Origin: Chalara sp. BL73 | Taxonomy: Eukaryota > Ascomycota > Leotiomycetes > Helotiales | Assembly: GCA_918026815.1 (NCBI GenBank) | Contig: CAKJVC010000006.1 | Span: 992,001 to 1,056,000 of the forward strand | Reading direction: 5' to 3' | DNA length: 64,000 nucleotides | Shown: piece by piece, positions 34,476-46,421 of the stretch | Numbering within the stretch: position 1 is the first letter of the stretch | Layout of the letters: each line of letters begins with the position of its first letter | The notes under the pieces: generated by a model | The model's input: the letters and a program-made list of their open reading frames with translations, nothing else | Database searches by the model: none | Told to the model about the DNA's origin: nothing | Position numbers and translations under genes: made by a program

Positions 34476-35267
34476 ATGGCTACCAACGACAATACTATCA
34501 CGGTCACCCTGAACCAAATCGCCAAAATGATCGACCATTCACTTCTGCACCCAACGATGACCGATGCCGACATTGTGGCCGGTCTGCGCATAGCCAGGAA
34601 ATATTCTGTCGCCACAGCATGTATTAAGCCTTATTTGATTCCACTCGCTCGGGATGAGTTGATTGGATCAGATACCCTCATCTGTCCTGTTATAGGATTC
34701 CCGCACGGTAACAGCACGACAGAGGTGAAGGTATTTGAGGCTGCTGCTGCAGCTGCTGCCGGGGGCAAGGAAATAGATATGGTTATCAATATCGGCAAAG
34801 CATTGGGACAGGACTGGAACTATGTCGCTGATGAGATCCGTCAAATAAATGACGTTGTCATTCAGAACGGTGCCATTCTCAAGGTTATCTTTGAGAATGA
34901 CTATCTTGGTGAGGACCATATTATTCGCCTCTGCGAAATCTGTTCCTCCATTGGCGTGGGCTTTGTCAAGACCTCCACCGGTTATGGTTTTGTCAAACAG
35001 GCAAACGGCATGTATTCTTACAAGGGTGCAACCGTTCCTCGCCTCAAGCTGATGAGGGAAAAGTCAAAGGCTGGAGTCCAGGTCAAAGCCGCTGGTGGTG
35101 TTCGCACTTTAGATGATCTTCTTCATGTCATGTCTCTCGGTGTGACTAGAATAGGAGCCACCGCAACGATTGCGATTATGGAAGAAGCCATTCGACGGGG
35201 AATCACGGATCAACCAAAAACTGTGCAGTTCCAGCCGATCGAGGACGGTGTTACTGGAGGATACTAG
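34476..35267 (+). CDS. Deoxyribose-phosphate aldolase
   Basis: Single-exon gene, 263 residues from the ATG at 34476. DERA-type class I aldolase that splits 2-deoxyribose-5-phosphate into acetaldehyde and glyceraldehyde-3-phosphate in deoxynucleoside breakdown. Family features: MIDHSLLHPTMTDADI at the start, CPVIGFPHGN, EIDMVINIGKAL, a strand ending LKVIFENDYL (family ...E), the Schiff-base lysine in GFVKTSTGYG, the second lysine in VQVKAAGGVRTLDD (proton relay) and RIGATATI binding the phosphate. All key residues are present, so the enzyme should be active. It is cytosolic by lack of a targeting sequence. Three CCGG-centred palindromes upstream suggest it is regulated. No other deoxynucleoside gene is adjacent. 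Confidence 0.93.
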   Translation: MATNDNTITVTLNQIAKMIDHSLLHPTMTDADIVAGLRIARKYSVATACIKPYLIPLARDELIGSDTLICPVIGFPHGNSTTEVKVFEAAAAAAAGGKEIDMVINIGKALGQDWNYVADEIRQINDVVIQNGAILKVIFENDYLGEDHIIRLCEICSSIGVGFVKTSTGYGFVKQANGMYSYKGATVPRLKLMREKSKAGVQVKAAGGVRTLDDLLHVMSLGVTRIGATATIAIMEEAIRRGITDQPKTVQFQPIEDGVTGGY

Positions 35268-37426
35268 AATAACTAGAAATTTTCTGCCTAACTATTCATT
35301 CAATTTCGTGGTGTAATTTTTAGGTGTTTGATACTGCCTTGGTAGTGAATGAGCTCGACCAATGATTATTGAGAGCACCGTTGATCAAGTGGAACCGCTA
35401 ATTGGGGATGTATTTTCGAATCGCTTAATTTATATTAAAAAAGTGAAGCTATTCATACAAAAGTGCAACTCCCTGATTCTTTGGTGTTTTAAAGGGTGCC
35501 ATAACAAAGGGAAGACATCAGCATACTATAGAAATCGAGCAATCCGTCCAAGAACGTTCTGCGCCGGCCATGTCCCTACCTCTCCATCCCTACGCCCGAA
35601 TCCTCCATATCCCACTTCATCGAGCACTTCGCTGTGGAAATTCCTCTGCCACACGACATCCAGAAATCAAAATCACTTCTCCAATACAATTGAAAGGCTC
35701 CTCGACAGGACCTTGGTTTATCCATACAACAAGTGGTGGCTGGCTAAGGTCGTTACAACCGTCTTGTTGGTAGGCTTGATTGGCGGATTTCTGGTCCCAC
35801 GGCCGTGAAATTGGGACGTGCTGTTTTCGCTGATCTTGAGTGCTGGGATTGCCAGCTACTAGTGGAGCGTTGTTGGAGTGCTTCGGAATATGCAATTCTA
35901 ATTCAGTGTTGTATTCCCCAGCGAGAGAGGAGTTGAAAGCTGGAGCTACAAGCTCTCCTATTCTTCTTGCTCTGGCATTTTCATTTTCCCGCTGCTCATG
36001 GCTACTTGCTGGTGATTGTTGGATGGAGGTAGCCGGCTGTTGTGTTTCTACCTGGCGAGACTTTGAGTGATGTTGGTGTTGGGACTTGTATGTCATATTT
36101 CCGCAGCTTTGGAATAAAAAGAATGGGTAGTGTCTCTTTTCAATTCCCATTGGATGGTCGCGATATCGACAAACGAGAACATATTCAGATGGAGAAAAGA
36201 GGAGCTGTATATTTATAGTTGGATCAATTCCATCCCAGTCTTCCGAAATCAGACTTTCACACAGTTCTTTCGTTTCTGCTTGTGGCTTCCGCATCCCTCA
36301 GAACATTGGCACAAAAAAAAGCTATATCGTCCTATATATTGTGGAAGTTCACTTGCATGGGAGGGGATGGAAAGCATAGTTTGTGTTGCTAGGACTTCGT
36401 AAGTACAAAAGTACTAAAGCACGTTGGGGGATTAAGTCAAGTTCCCCTGAAGGGGCGAGCTTTCTAACTTGACTAACAAAAAGTTCTGCTTTACATTGGC
36501 TAGTGCTGCTCTGGCAGGCAGTACATTTGGAGGGGCTGCTCCGATCTATCGCAGGCGCAAATATGGAGCATAGCCTTGTTGAAGGGCAGAAAGTCTAGAT
36601 AGATTATTGAGGCGCTTTCTTTAATGGTAAAAAGTTCCTGACATTCCTAAAGATTCTGTAGGTAAGTTACTAGATTTAAAATCTCTTTTAGAGCCTTTGA
36701 TCCGCTAATGGCTCGTTTTCCACCCTGAACCAAAGGCGCGATCTTTGACGGTGGAGAATCGACACATTGGCGGGGCCGGAATGCGAGAAGTCACCTCCGA
36801 AACAGAGGTACGTACCTCCAAAGGCTTGGGATATCTACAAGGTTCGTACTTTCAAACAGGATGCAGGTCCTCGCACTGCTCAGAGGAGCCCCCCCTCGGC
36901 AATCTCTAGTCCCTCAATCGCTATCATAAACCAGGGCCAAAATTGGAATGGCTTGTATCGTAGCAGAAGATTGTCTTCCAGTGTTGACGGACTTTGATGC
37001 ACAATCGCCTCAGGTTGCCAAAGATGCTCTGCCACGTCCACGTCACAATGCAGACACTGCCAATCGGCTGCTCCTCTCCAACACAACCACTCGATAGTAC
37101 CGAAACTACCCTCTGAATCTGAACGCAATCCCCTGCATTTTTAGCCGTGCTTATGCGAAAGTACGGTCTTTCGCTACATTCCGGGCTTGAGCCTAAGCCC
37201 TTTTTGCTCAACGAATCGATTGGCAGCCTTCGGCAGCGAGCATGATGTTTTGCGTTTCGGTTAAGGTATAAACCTATCATTCCTTCCATAGAGATGTTGT
37301 GTTTTCAGTCAGCGAATCTTTGATCTCTATATGTAGCTGATTGCTGCGGTGCCGCCGAACTCCTCGCCTCATCTGGAAACACTCGACAGCCTCTCAACAC
37401 TCGTATCAACGATCCCCAGCCCAACT
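35268..37426. other. Gene-poor region with an uncertain small gene
   Basis: About 2.2 kb. On the minus strand a frame from the ATG at 36096 down to 35617 (159 codons; starts MTYKSQHQHHSKSRQ) is rich in Gln, Ser and Asn and could be a disordered small protein, while the plus strand has an open stretch at 35570-35773 beginning MSLPLHPYARILHIP. Neither has a recognisable domain, and they overlap, so at most one is real. The right end (36700-37426) serves as promoter of the Clr5-domain gene. Confidence 0.35.
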
Positions 37427-39596
37427 ATGGCTCAATTCTCAAGCCGGTATAATGGAGACCATGATGACTGGATGCAACCTGCAAATGGTATTCCAAGCCT
37501 CGACGTCGATATCGGCTTCAGCGATTTCCTCATTGACGCCGGTATAATGCAAGCCTCAACTGGACTGACTGAACTCCCCAAAATAACCTCACCAAATAGT
37601 GGTAGCCTCATCCCCAGCAGAGATGCATTCTCCATTCCCCGGGGTTGTGTTGCTCTGGAACAAATCCAGCAAATGGATATCAATCCTTTCTGGGACCCAC
37701 AAATCGAACCTGAACCTCCACATCTTCTAAGCAGCACGGCTAACCCGAATACCAAAGATCAACAGACCTCCGATCGCGTAGTCCAGGACGAAAATACGCA
37801 GGAAGGTGAGCCGGCACACGTTAGAAACCCTGAAGCTTCACCTCTACCAATACGATCTCGAAAAGAACCCGGGCCAAGCCCAGCTGAATGGGCTGCAAGA
37901 AAGGGTGAGATTAAGTATTGGTATATCGAAAAAAATTACACTTGTCAGAAGACTATGGAGGAAATGGCCAAGAAAAAATTTCATGCCACGTTAGTTATTT
38001 AATCACCTCCACCTTATAAGTTTCATACTAACAAAGTATTATTTAAATAGCAAGTCAATGTACAAACGAAAATTCAATAAGTGGGATTGGAAAAAATATG
38101 GCGCGAAACCGTCGATCCCAGGACCTAGTCGTGGGCCTCGAGGACCTCCAGGTTCTTCCCCAGGAACGATTCGAGACCCAACACCCACTCCAAGAGGTTC
38201 CCTTGGCAGCACAGTTGCTGTACCTACCTCACCTTGCACCAATATAAAAATCCCAACGGCTATGAGCAAGACCAATATCATGGGACTCTGCGAAGCCATG
38301 CTCTTCAATGCCAAAGAACTGTACCTCAGCTACTTGTCTCAAAAAAGGTGGAAAGTCGCGAATGAACGCGAGGTTGAGGAGGACATTCATGATGATCTTC
38401 TTGTTGGTGTGGCAACTAGTCTACGAAACTACGACTCTTTAGGACAGTCGGGGCTCGCAATCAGTTTTAAGGGGATGCGACAAGCCTTTCAAGTTCTAGA
38501 AAAAGTGGTGGGGATTCAGAAAAGTGCTGATTGCGGACTCTTCTCTTTACCAGCGATTTGGGAATCATTTTTGCGTATGATAAGGAAACAAAAGCCCGAT
38601 TTGGCTGCAATTTTTCTCTCACATGCCGTACAATTGGCTAAGCAGAGATTTGGCAAGGACCACCGCTTTGTGCAAGTCCTTCTCATTCTTCAAAAGATAC
38701 AAATGGAGGACTCGCAGCAGCTCACCAATGTCATCTTTACTGTTTATCGAAGTTGTATCGAGCATGTGGAAAATAATCTTGGCTCTTACCACCTCACCAC
38801 TCTAATGCTTTGGGGCGACTTCGTTGTGTACCTTGACGGGAGCTCAATCAACCAGACGCGGGCTGCAGTGGATAATATTCGACAAGGGATACGAAAATCA
38901 GAAACGGAGAATGGACCAGATCATGCTTTCACTATTGAGCTTCTCGGGCTGACACTTTATATGCTACAATCTGATCCGGGGATGGCGGGGGAAGCTGAAG
39001 AAGTAGCTCTAGATATGCTCCAAAGAGTTGAGCGAATCAAAGCCAATGCTGGTGGGAAGCTAGAAGAAGACCTCCTCATCACGAGGAAGGACCTGAAGCA
39101 CACTTTGGGTACGCTAAGGTGTAATCAAAAGGATTACGAGAAGGCGATTGAATACCTTGAAGAATTTTTCCATAGCGAGGTTACGGATGATAGGGATACT
39201 CTCGCGCTTCAGAAGTTAGAGGAGTGCTACACCTCTCTTGGGAAACTGGAAGAGGCTAAGATGGTACAGAAACGGCGAATGGACACTTCTCAGATCTTGT
39301 TATGGCTGGGTGAGGTGAAGGTTCCTGAGGATGATAAGATGTGCGGCAGAAATAAAGATACGGCTGAGAGTGTCAATAGAGGATGTATTCAGGGCACTGC
39401 GGTAGATGATTTTAAAAATTCAAATAAAAAGGGGGGCCAGGAGGAAGAAAGTGAGGGAGAAGACGATGAAGATGGAGATGTTGAGGTAGAAAAGCAGCTG
39501 CTGAGAGAGCAGATCAGTGAGTGGGAACAGAGGCTGGAAGCTTTAAATAAGAAAGGGAAAAAGGAAAAAAAGAAAAAAAAGAAATCTTCAGCGTAA
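37427..39596 (+). CDS. Clr5-domain protein with TPR-like C-terminal region
   Basis: Two exons (37427-37989 and 38051-39596), 702 residues. The ATG at 37427 (MAQFSSRYNG) is the first in frame. Residues ~158-210 form a Clr5 domain, a short helical DNA-binding-like motif: AEWAARKGEIKYWYIEKNYT, then an intron inside the domain, then SMYKRKFNKWDWKKY. A Pro/Gly-rich, collagen-like linker follows (GPSRGPRGPPGSS), then a helical region with tetratricopeptide-like spacing (AVQLAKQRFGKDHRFVQVLL, YEKAIEYLEEFF, LEECYTSLGKLEEAKMVQKR), an acidic stretch near residue 660 and a lysine-run C-terminus. Clr5 proteins are numerous in filamentous ascomycetes and presumed nuclear; most have no known role. The TPR-like half suggests protein-protein contacts. 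No gene neighbour explains its function. Confidence 0.85.
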
Positions 39597-39990
39597 GCTT
39601 AGAGGGGAAATGCCCACTGTTGATGTCTGGCAACTGTGATTTTGCTTTATTTCCACTGTGTATTTCCAGGGCTGTACAATCATTAGGATATTTAATATGT
39701 TAGGATTTATATACCAAAAAAACTTTCTAACAGGAAGATTTTTTTTTTTTTTTCACAGTAAAGCTTAATACTTGTATAATATAGTTTAACATATATCTGG
39801 CAGCGCTGTGGACGTTCGAAATAACGTCCCTTGCAATAAGGTATATTTCAGGTCTAAATGCTGAAAATATCAGCCATTTTCGAAATCGGATTATTGATCT
39901 ATTAATTCTAGGCCTTTTAAAGTACTCTGGGTAACACTTTCGGTACGTACCTTCCGGGACATAGAATTCAATATTCAGACGATTCCAATG
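39597..39990. other. Intergenic, AT-rich
   Basis: 394 bases downstream of the Clr5 gene with poly-T/poly-A runs (about 39739-39755), presumably its polyadenylation region and, further right, remains of the HET-like fragment's missing body. No gene. Confidence 0.4.
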
Positions 39991-40407
39991 TCATCCGTTA
40001 AATATAGATATGCCAAATGCCCCTCCTGTATTACGCTCCGGAAGATTGACCTTAAAGGTGGCCCTCGCGGAATCACCGCTCAGCATCCTGAGACCACCAG
40101 GTATGAGAAATGGTGCAATCCCGCACCATATCATCGAACACCAAAAGCATCCTTCTTTCACGGCCGCTGCAATGTCCTTACCCGCGCAACGTGATATTAT
40201 TCCAGAGGCTGCTGAGCGACTACTGAAATCAAAACTATTACAAACTTTGCGTGCGCCAACGATAGGATCTGTTCTAATTTGCCGCCAGCCTGTTGCGCCG
40301 TCGTTGAAACATTTAGCGGGATCAGGTTCATGGTTGATCGACATACTGCCAAATCCAGGAACCACAACAGGGGAGGGACTGTTATTGTCCACCAGGTTCG
40401 AAGACAT
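39991..40407 (-). pseudogene. Possible HET-protein N-terminal fragment
   Basis: An open frame of 138 codons with an ATG and features of the region before the HET domain in heterokaryon-incompatibility-type proteins: a C-x2-F/DFSS segment (KVCNSFDFSSRSAASGII), then AAAVKEGCFWCSMIW (the usual GCxxC pair) and a beta-rich piece (ARATFKVNLPERN). The HET core (AxSYCWG-like) is not found downstream in any frame, where the sequence turns AT-rich. Either a truncated relic or a short unrelated gene. The opposite strand is also open over the same span, so the assignment is weak. Confidence 0.35.
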
Positions 40408-42450
40408 ATTTCAGCATCCCTAGCAAGATGCATATCCAATTGTGGAGGGGTGCAATGGCGACGATTCTATAGTGATAGATTGAAAAAGTCTATTAAGGGG
40501 ACGGCTGGTACATGTAGTTACTGTGAGGCTTAGCAAAGCATATGGAATAACCTGATACCAGGTTCTACAGGTTTTTTATAACGCACCTAAACTAATTTAA
40601 CCTAGCTATAAAGCCAGTAGTATGTAAACTTAAATACCAAGCAGTAACCCCATTTTGTTTACACGAACCGGCAAAAAGGAAACATCGAGGTATTTAAATA
40701 TTGGCTTTTAAATACTACTATATATTCCTTTGCATAATACAGAGTGACTATTGACGTTTTTAAGCGAAACTAAATAGCAATTTATCGAATATTTTATAAT
40801 AAGGTGACTGAATTATGAATAAAACTAAAGCCGCCGCTGTAACAACTCAAGACGAGCAGGGATCTCGATCCGTAGATCTCAAGGAGAAGGACTCAAAAGC
40901 ATAAACGATTATCAATTGTTAGAACGAAATGAACAAGCTACAGATGGAAGAAAAAAAGGAAACAGCGCTTTATATACAGGAGACTGGCCAGGGCTAGTGT
41001 AAGCGAGTTGGCCCTGTCTTGTCAAGGGGCGAGACCCAGGGGCCATAAGCGAGGTTGGGGCCAGGCCGCTAATATTAAAAAATACATTTAATGTTTAAAG
41101 AGTCGCCAAGCCAAATCATATGGCCGTGTAAGGCGGCTAATACGGTGGTTCTATTACGAGAATACTAAACTATACAACCATCTCGGTTCTTATCCATGCC
41201 CTGGCAACAAAGCGGCCCAGCCGGTTAGCACATATTCCTCGAGGACCTTTTCATTGTAACTCATGACCTGCAACGTCAGTTTGTGCCTGATGGTCGTGGG
41301 TATCTACATAGGCAGTGCCTGTATTGAGGTATCTGGATTTTTAGAGATTCTGTTACCCATCGTCTTCTTATGGCGCGCGCAGGTGAATCTTGCGCTGATT
41401 AATCGAGAAACTAAATACCGTGGCCCAAAGCCCCCTTACAAGCCTTATAGCAATCAATGGACGGATAATGAAGTGTGGCGGATGAACCGGCAATTAGTAG
41501 TGGACTTATTTCCTTCCTCTCGATAGGCGTAACGCCACTGACTAAAGTGAGCTAGCGTGCACTAATTTCCCGCATCTGCTGTTTCTTCTCCAACGCTCGT
41601 GGATAGCAGAGTAGTTGTGACGGAAGGTGGCGCCAATCATGGTTATTCCAGCCTTGTCTTCCGATCTTTGATGATATAGCCTCAATAGCCTTTGTATTAC
41701 TGAGGAAATGGCCAGTACTATATAGTTCTAAACAACCTCGCTCGTGTGGGATGACAGGTATACTGCCGAGGGCAAATTCAGATAAATGGTTGGTAATCTG
41801 GCGCGAAGTAAATTTAGCCATTCCTCCCCACTCACTGGAAGTGCCGACAGGACCTTGAAGAGCAGACTTCTAACATACTGCTATAATATAAACGGTGTGA
41901 TTAGTATATTTGTTAGCTTTACCTATATCGAAATGGGAAGACCCCTAGCGAATGCAGTCATAGGGATACAATTACTTTGGTACCGCCGTAAGGTGTCGCG
42001 GGAGGTCCATTGTAGCATATTGTCATAAATTTGAGGCTGGATCTCTAGCGTTTGCAAGAAATGGAACACGACTCAAAGTGGTTGCATGATTAGACTGAAA
42101 TATAAATCAAAATTCCACGAAGCGGTGTTAAATTTCTAGGTAGCAAAGCGAAATTCAGCCGCTACTGCATATGAAAATCAACCATCCAAATTACCCGAAC
42201 TAATCATTGATAGCTAACCATTGACCAAGATATCTGCAGGCTAGGTTGCCCTGCTATGGGGTATCGATTTACTTTCAATGATCAACTGAAACGGAAGAAA
42301 GATAGTGTGGCTTAGGAGAGTGGCGGTGTTTTATACCTTTCCAGCTTCAGTACATTATGGGGAGGTCAAGTACTAGAGTCAACGCCCCTAGTCACTCTGA
42401 GAAGTTACGTAGATACGCGACCGGTGCATTAGGACTACCCAGGAACGGGG
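40408..42450. other. Gene-poor, decayed region
   Basis: About 2 kb, very AT-rich at 40600-40900. Several 80-90 codon open stretches (41263-41526 plus, 41552-41821 minus, 41786-42028 plus) show no domain. 40980-41080 is a compositionally odd G-rich patch with repeated GGCC/CCAGG words that may be a transposon scrap. Nothing can be assigned. Confidence 0.4.
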
Positions 42451-45054
42451 CTACACAGGGTAATTCCAACCCCACATCCATGTTTGATCTTGCCCAACAA
42501 TGTAGTTTCGAGAGTGGTCGTCATTTACACCTGCAAGGTCCTCCTCGCCTATGACATTGCTGCCTGGGTTGCCGATTGCTGTCTCAGATTATTAGCACTA
42601 AAGAGGTAGCTACATCTCACAATACATTGTCTAGCGACCGCCACTTACCCTGTTCGAAGTCTAGCAGAGCTTCAGTCATGGATGGGTTCTCGCAAAAACC
42701 AAAGTCTGTGCTGCACGATAACCCTTCTGGAGCCATGCTCATCCACTCGCAATTATCATCCAGCAAATCCTTGTCGCATGACAACCGTGCTCTGCATAAA
42801 TCAGTGGTCGGTCGCAGAAGCGGCGGATCTTGGGACGGTTGACTAAGGCTAGGGCCTGTGCTTTCTGCTATTTGCACGTCGTCGGCCGCGGTGGGTGACT
42901 GAATCTCAAACATGTTATTTATCTCCTTAGCCATTACCAAGGACAAAAGGTTTCGCAAAATACCGAATCCTTGAGCTGCAGCAATCGACTTGGACTTCAG
43001 GATAGTCTGCATTTCCATCAATCTACGAATACCGATCTTGGACTCGTGAGAATCACGGCTAAGCGGGTCGAGGCTAGCCATGATACAAAGAGTAACACCG
43101 GCGGTGAACAGGTGGAGCGAGACAAATGCGGCAGCGTACGTTTCAGATACGTGCCTAAATATCGAAGTTAAACCAACCCTCGATATTTGCAATGCAGCGT
43201 CTCGGCACGTCCTCGTTGAGAGTTGAAACGGGTCGGGGCAGGAACTACTATTCTCTTGGCGACTACCCTTTGTAGTTACCATCTTGTACGACAGGAGGGG
43301 CCGGTGAACCAGGATTCTAGCGTTCTCGTAGGCAAGTTTTAGAGCCAGCGCCTGGAGTTTAAAAAGTTGCTCTTCGAATGAGTCGTCGTTTTCTCGCTCT
43401 GGCAAGACTGATGAATAGGAGGATCTGAGACTTGGATCTTCAAGAGTGACAGGTTTTAATTTTAGTGGGAGAGCTTCTTGCCACTCGGAAAGCCTCTCGT
43501 CCAGGTCAGCCACCTTCGCGATCAGGCTCCGGAGCCGAGATATGTGGCCGGAAATTGGCCTATTTTGCTTGTCCAGAATTCTGTGGGTGCCGTAGAGGCC
43601 GGTCAAGGCGCATTTTACGAGCTTTGACAGCTTTGACATGGCGCATTTGAAAAAGAGAAGGTTTGGTTGGTCAGGGGCATCATCTTGGGTGGGTGAGGCT
43701 GAGCAGTCATCGTGGGGATTCAGGTCTTCGACATCGCAGTCGCTATCCGATATGCTGAGTGGGAAGCCATACATCATTGAGCAGAAAGTCTCAATTTCAT
43801 ACACGGCCCACCAGCAACGCTGCCTAGCTGCAATAATAGGTCGACTATAGCCCTCTTGGCCAGAGTCATGAAGAGGTACTTTCCGGTGAAGATTCAAGGC
43901 CTGCGCAATGCGCAGGCCGCATCCACAGAGCGGCCAGGCTAGCTCGGGCTGTCCATGATAGAGATAATAGCTCCCCAAAAGGACACACATCTGCACCGCC
44001 TCTAAGGAACCCAACGACAAAACGTCTAGTAGTCTTAGCCTCAGAGCCGCAAGGATTTTGTCTTTGAGGTCTTCTGGTTTAGTTCCTTGCTTAGCCAGTG
44101 TCTCTCTTTGGAGGGCAGTACTATATTGAAGGCTGATTGCGCACACAGATAGCAGCACAGCCACGTATCCAATCTGACTTCTCGGCCTTTTTGGAGGCCC
44201 AGTCTGTGGAGGTGGTGAGTACAGACGGTCAAAGTTGTCTCGGAAATCGCGCTGATGGAATAACAACATAAACCAGTGAACACGATCAAAATAGTTGTTT
44301 ATAAGCAGTGAAGCCGACTCGCGGCGAGGCAGCAGAGCTAGAAGCTCGCTTTCCGCTGAGTTTGGGCGCGTGGGCTGCTCAACAACATGCTTCGAATAAC
44401 TCCTCACATGTTGAGACAGAACTTTCTGTAATGGGTCCTGGTAAACCTGTTTTCGTTTGGCGTCCTTGAATTGCGTCCTTGGGTGCATCCATTGGCGAGC
44501 CGAGAAGGCCGATGTTTCTTCTTCTTGAGGGGTACTCGCATGATGGTGATGGAAAGCCTGATAGAATGTTATAAGCCACTCCTGCACGGCGGAGCATCCA
44601 ATTGTCTTACCTCTTCAACCAAGACAATTGTAGAACTTGAATCCCACGTGGCGGGTGCGGGAGAGTCTTGCTCTATTGCTGCCGGACTTGGGCAATGATT
44701 ATTATCGCTCAGGTTGCCCTGGGCGCTCTCTTCATTTGCATTGAAGCTACTCGAATCTGTTTGCGTAGGGCATAGTCTCTTTGGTGGCCTGGCGTCATCA
44801 GTGTTCTCTTGACCCCCTCGCGCCTTACCCGAACCTCGCTTCGCTGCGCCTGTCTCAATTATCCATCGCGGTGTTTGCATACCAAGACAGTCCGCGTTTG
44901 CCCTTACACACATTGTACAGGGGCGTTGGACATCGCACTAACCGCGGTATTAGCTGGGGGGGTTGAGATAAACGCTCACGTGTTGTCTTGCCTTCAACTT
45001 TTGTTTCCGGCATCGCTGGCAGGCGTTCGGAACTTTGCCAGCAGTTTGCCTCAT
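42451..45054 (-). CDS. Zn2Cys6 transcription factor with fungal_trans domain; GC-AG intron in the zinc cluster
   Basis: Four exons (45054-44992, 44937-44611, 44557-42649, 42563-42451) give 803 residues exactly. The start ATG (MRQTAGKVPNA) leads into the zinc cluster CQRCRKQKLK | CDVQRPCTMC VRANADC with perfect C-x2-C-x6-C-x5-C-x2-C-x6-C spacing, split by a 53-54-base intron whose donor is GC (AAG|GCAAGA) and acceptor TTAG. The fungal_trans region spans ~200-500 (LLALLPRRESASLLINNYFD, SLEAVQMCVLLGSYYLYHG, RIAQALNLHRK, RQRCWWAVYEIETFCSMMYG). The last intron (42564-42648, GTAAGT donor) adds 37 residues; if unspliced the protein ends at 42617 instead. A nuclear regulator with unknown targets. It begins about 3.9 kb from the P450 start, with the P450 gene between. 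A decayed relative lies at 31888-32730. Confidence 0.87.
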
Positions 45055-46421
45055 GCGAACATTGTTCCGACTATGTAATACCATCTCACTACTTAGAGTG
45101 TGGGGCACTATACAGCGATAGGTATTGATAGGATAAGCACCTGTGTCTGCCTCGAGGAAGATGGTGATTGTTCGTGAGAAGTAGAGAATAGTTGGAATTG
45201 GTGGTTCATGGTCCGGTGGCTAAAGTAGGCATCGGAAAAAGTAGCCGCATTCGGCTGGCTCTCTTCGGCATATCGTTCCCCCATGCCTTCTCCATCATTT
45301 GTAACTCTTAGAGGCATATATATGTTTTGCGGTTTGAGAGCTTCTCATGACTTGTTTACCATTTCCCGACACGACGCTACTAAAAAGGAGCAGGACAGAT
45401 ATACCATTCCATATTGCCTCTTTGAAATTTTCGACCGTGTCGGCTAGACACAGTTTGTTCTCACTTTCGAACTCGGCGTGTGTGGTGGCTACGAATTTGG
45501 GTTCCGGCCCGATCGGAATAATGTCCCAATACGGCAAGCGAAGCCGGTGGCCTGTAGGCTGATGTCAATAGGTGATAATAACTGGGGCCATTTCTGGGTG
45601 TATATACTTGTGAACATCGATGCGGAATAAGCATTTCTCGTTATTTTTGGCTGAAAACGAAATAAAACTGCATTCCGGTGACATGTCACGATCAGGGATG
45701 CTAAGGCACCTAGGTGTCCCGGGACAATAAGGAAACCTTGGATGGGGGCGCCACAGTTCCTCTACATAAGGCGGAGTGCTTATTTACTTTTTTGGGCAGT
45801 CGATTTTCAACTTTTATACAAACGGAGTGCCTGCTAACTTTTTTTAACAGTTTGTGTTAGCCCAGTTCGCAAGAATAAAGTTAGCGAGTCTACAATACCA
45901 ATTAACATGTCTCAAGCCTTTTACAGAGCTCATGGCAAACCGGAACGTTGCATAACACTAAATTTTAGCTTGTAAATTAAACAAAACCTGGCTGGCATAC
46001 GAGTGTAAATCTTATTTTTCGCTTCAAAGCCCAACTTTAAATAAACGATATTTTTGTATGAAAGTTCCATATACATACAACTTTTGGTAGGCATATGTAG
46101 TGGAACATTGATGCTTAGCTTAGACCCAATAGGCAGCATAGAAGAATACAGAGATACTGGCTCACATTCCGAGTCCTAGTTATCGATCTGGACTCTTGAT
46201 GTATTGAAATAAGACATCACTGCATATCGGGCATTCATGAGTATATGGTTCAAGTAAGCAGAATTAAATGTTTGCTGTCTAAATTCTCGCCCCGAGTCTC
46301 CCCGGATACTATGTAGGGTCTTGCAACTTTCTCGGCCTAAGGACGAGACCTTTCTTTGCGGTGCCGATGTCGGCAGTCGCACAGCCTAAGCAAAACTCCC
46401 AGACCATCAACCGAGACTCTC
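45055..46421. other. Intergenic
   Basis: About 1.4 kb between the regulator start and the P450 3' end, both on the minus strand. AT-rich at 45750-46150. No supported gene; the right third may include the 3' untranslated region of the P450. Confidence 0.45.

Noticed and set aside
35362..35808. Plus-strand frame ending in a hydrophobic stretch (VVTTVLLVGLIGGFLVP)
   Set aside because: No ATG at its start, no family match, and it conflicts with an equally weak minus-strand frame.
40010..40423. Plus-strand 137-codon open frame
   Set aside because: Overlaps the HET-like minus-strand frame, has no domain and no splice context; judged a shadow.
40848..41080. Possible LTR or transposon end starting TTAGAACG
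   Set aside because: No inverted termini, target duplication or second copy was found in the window.
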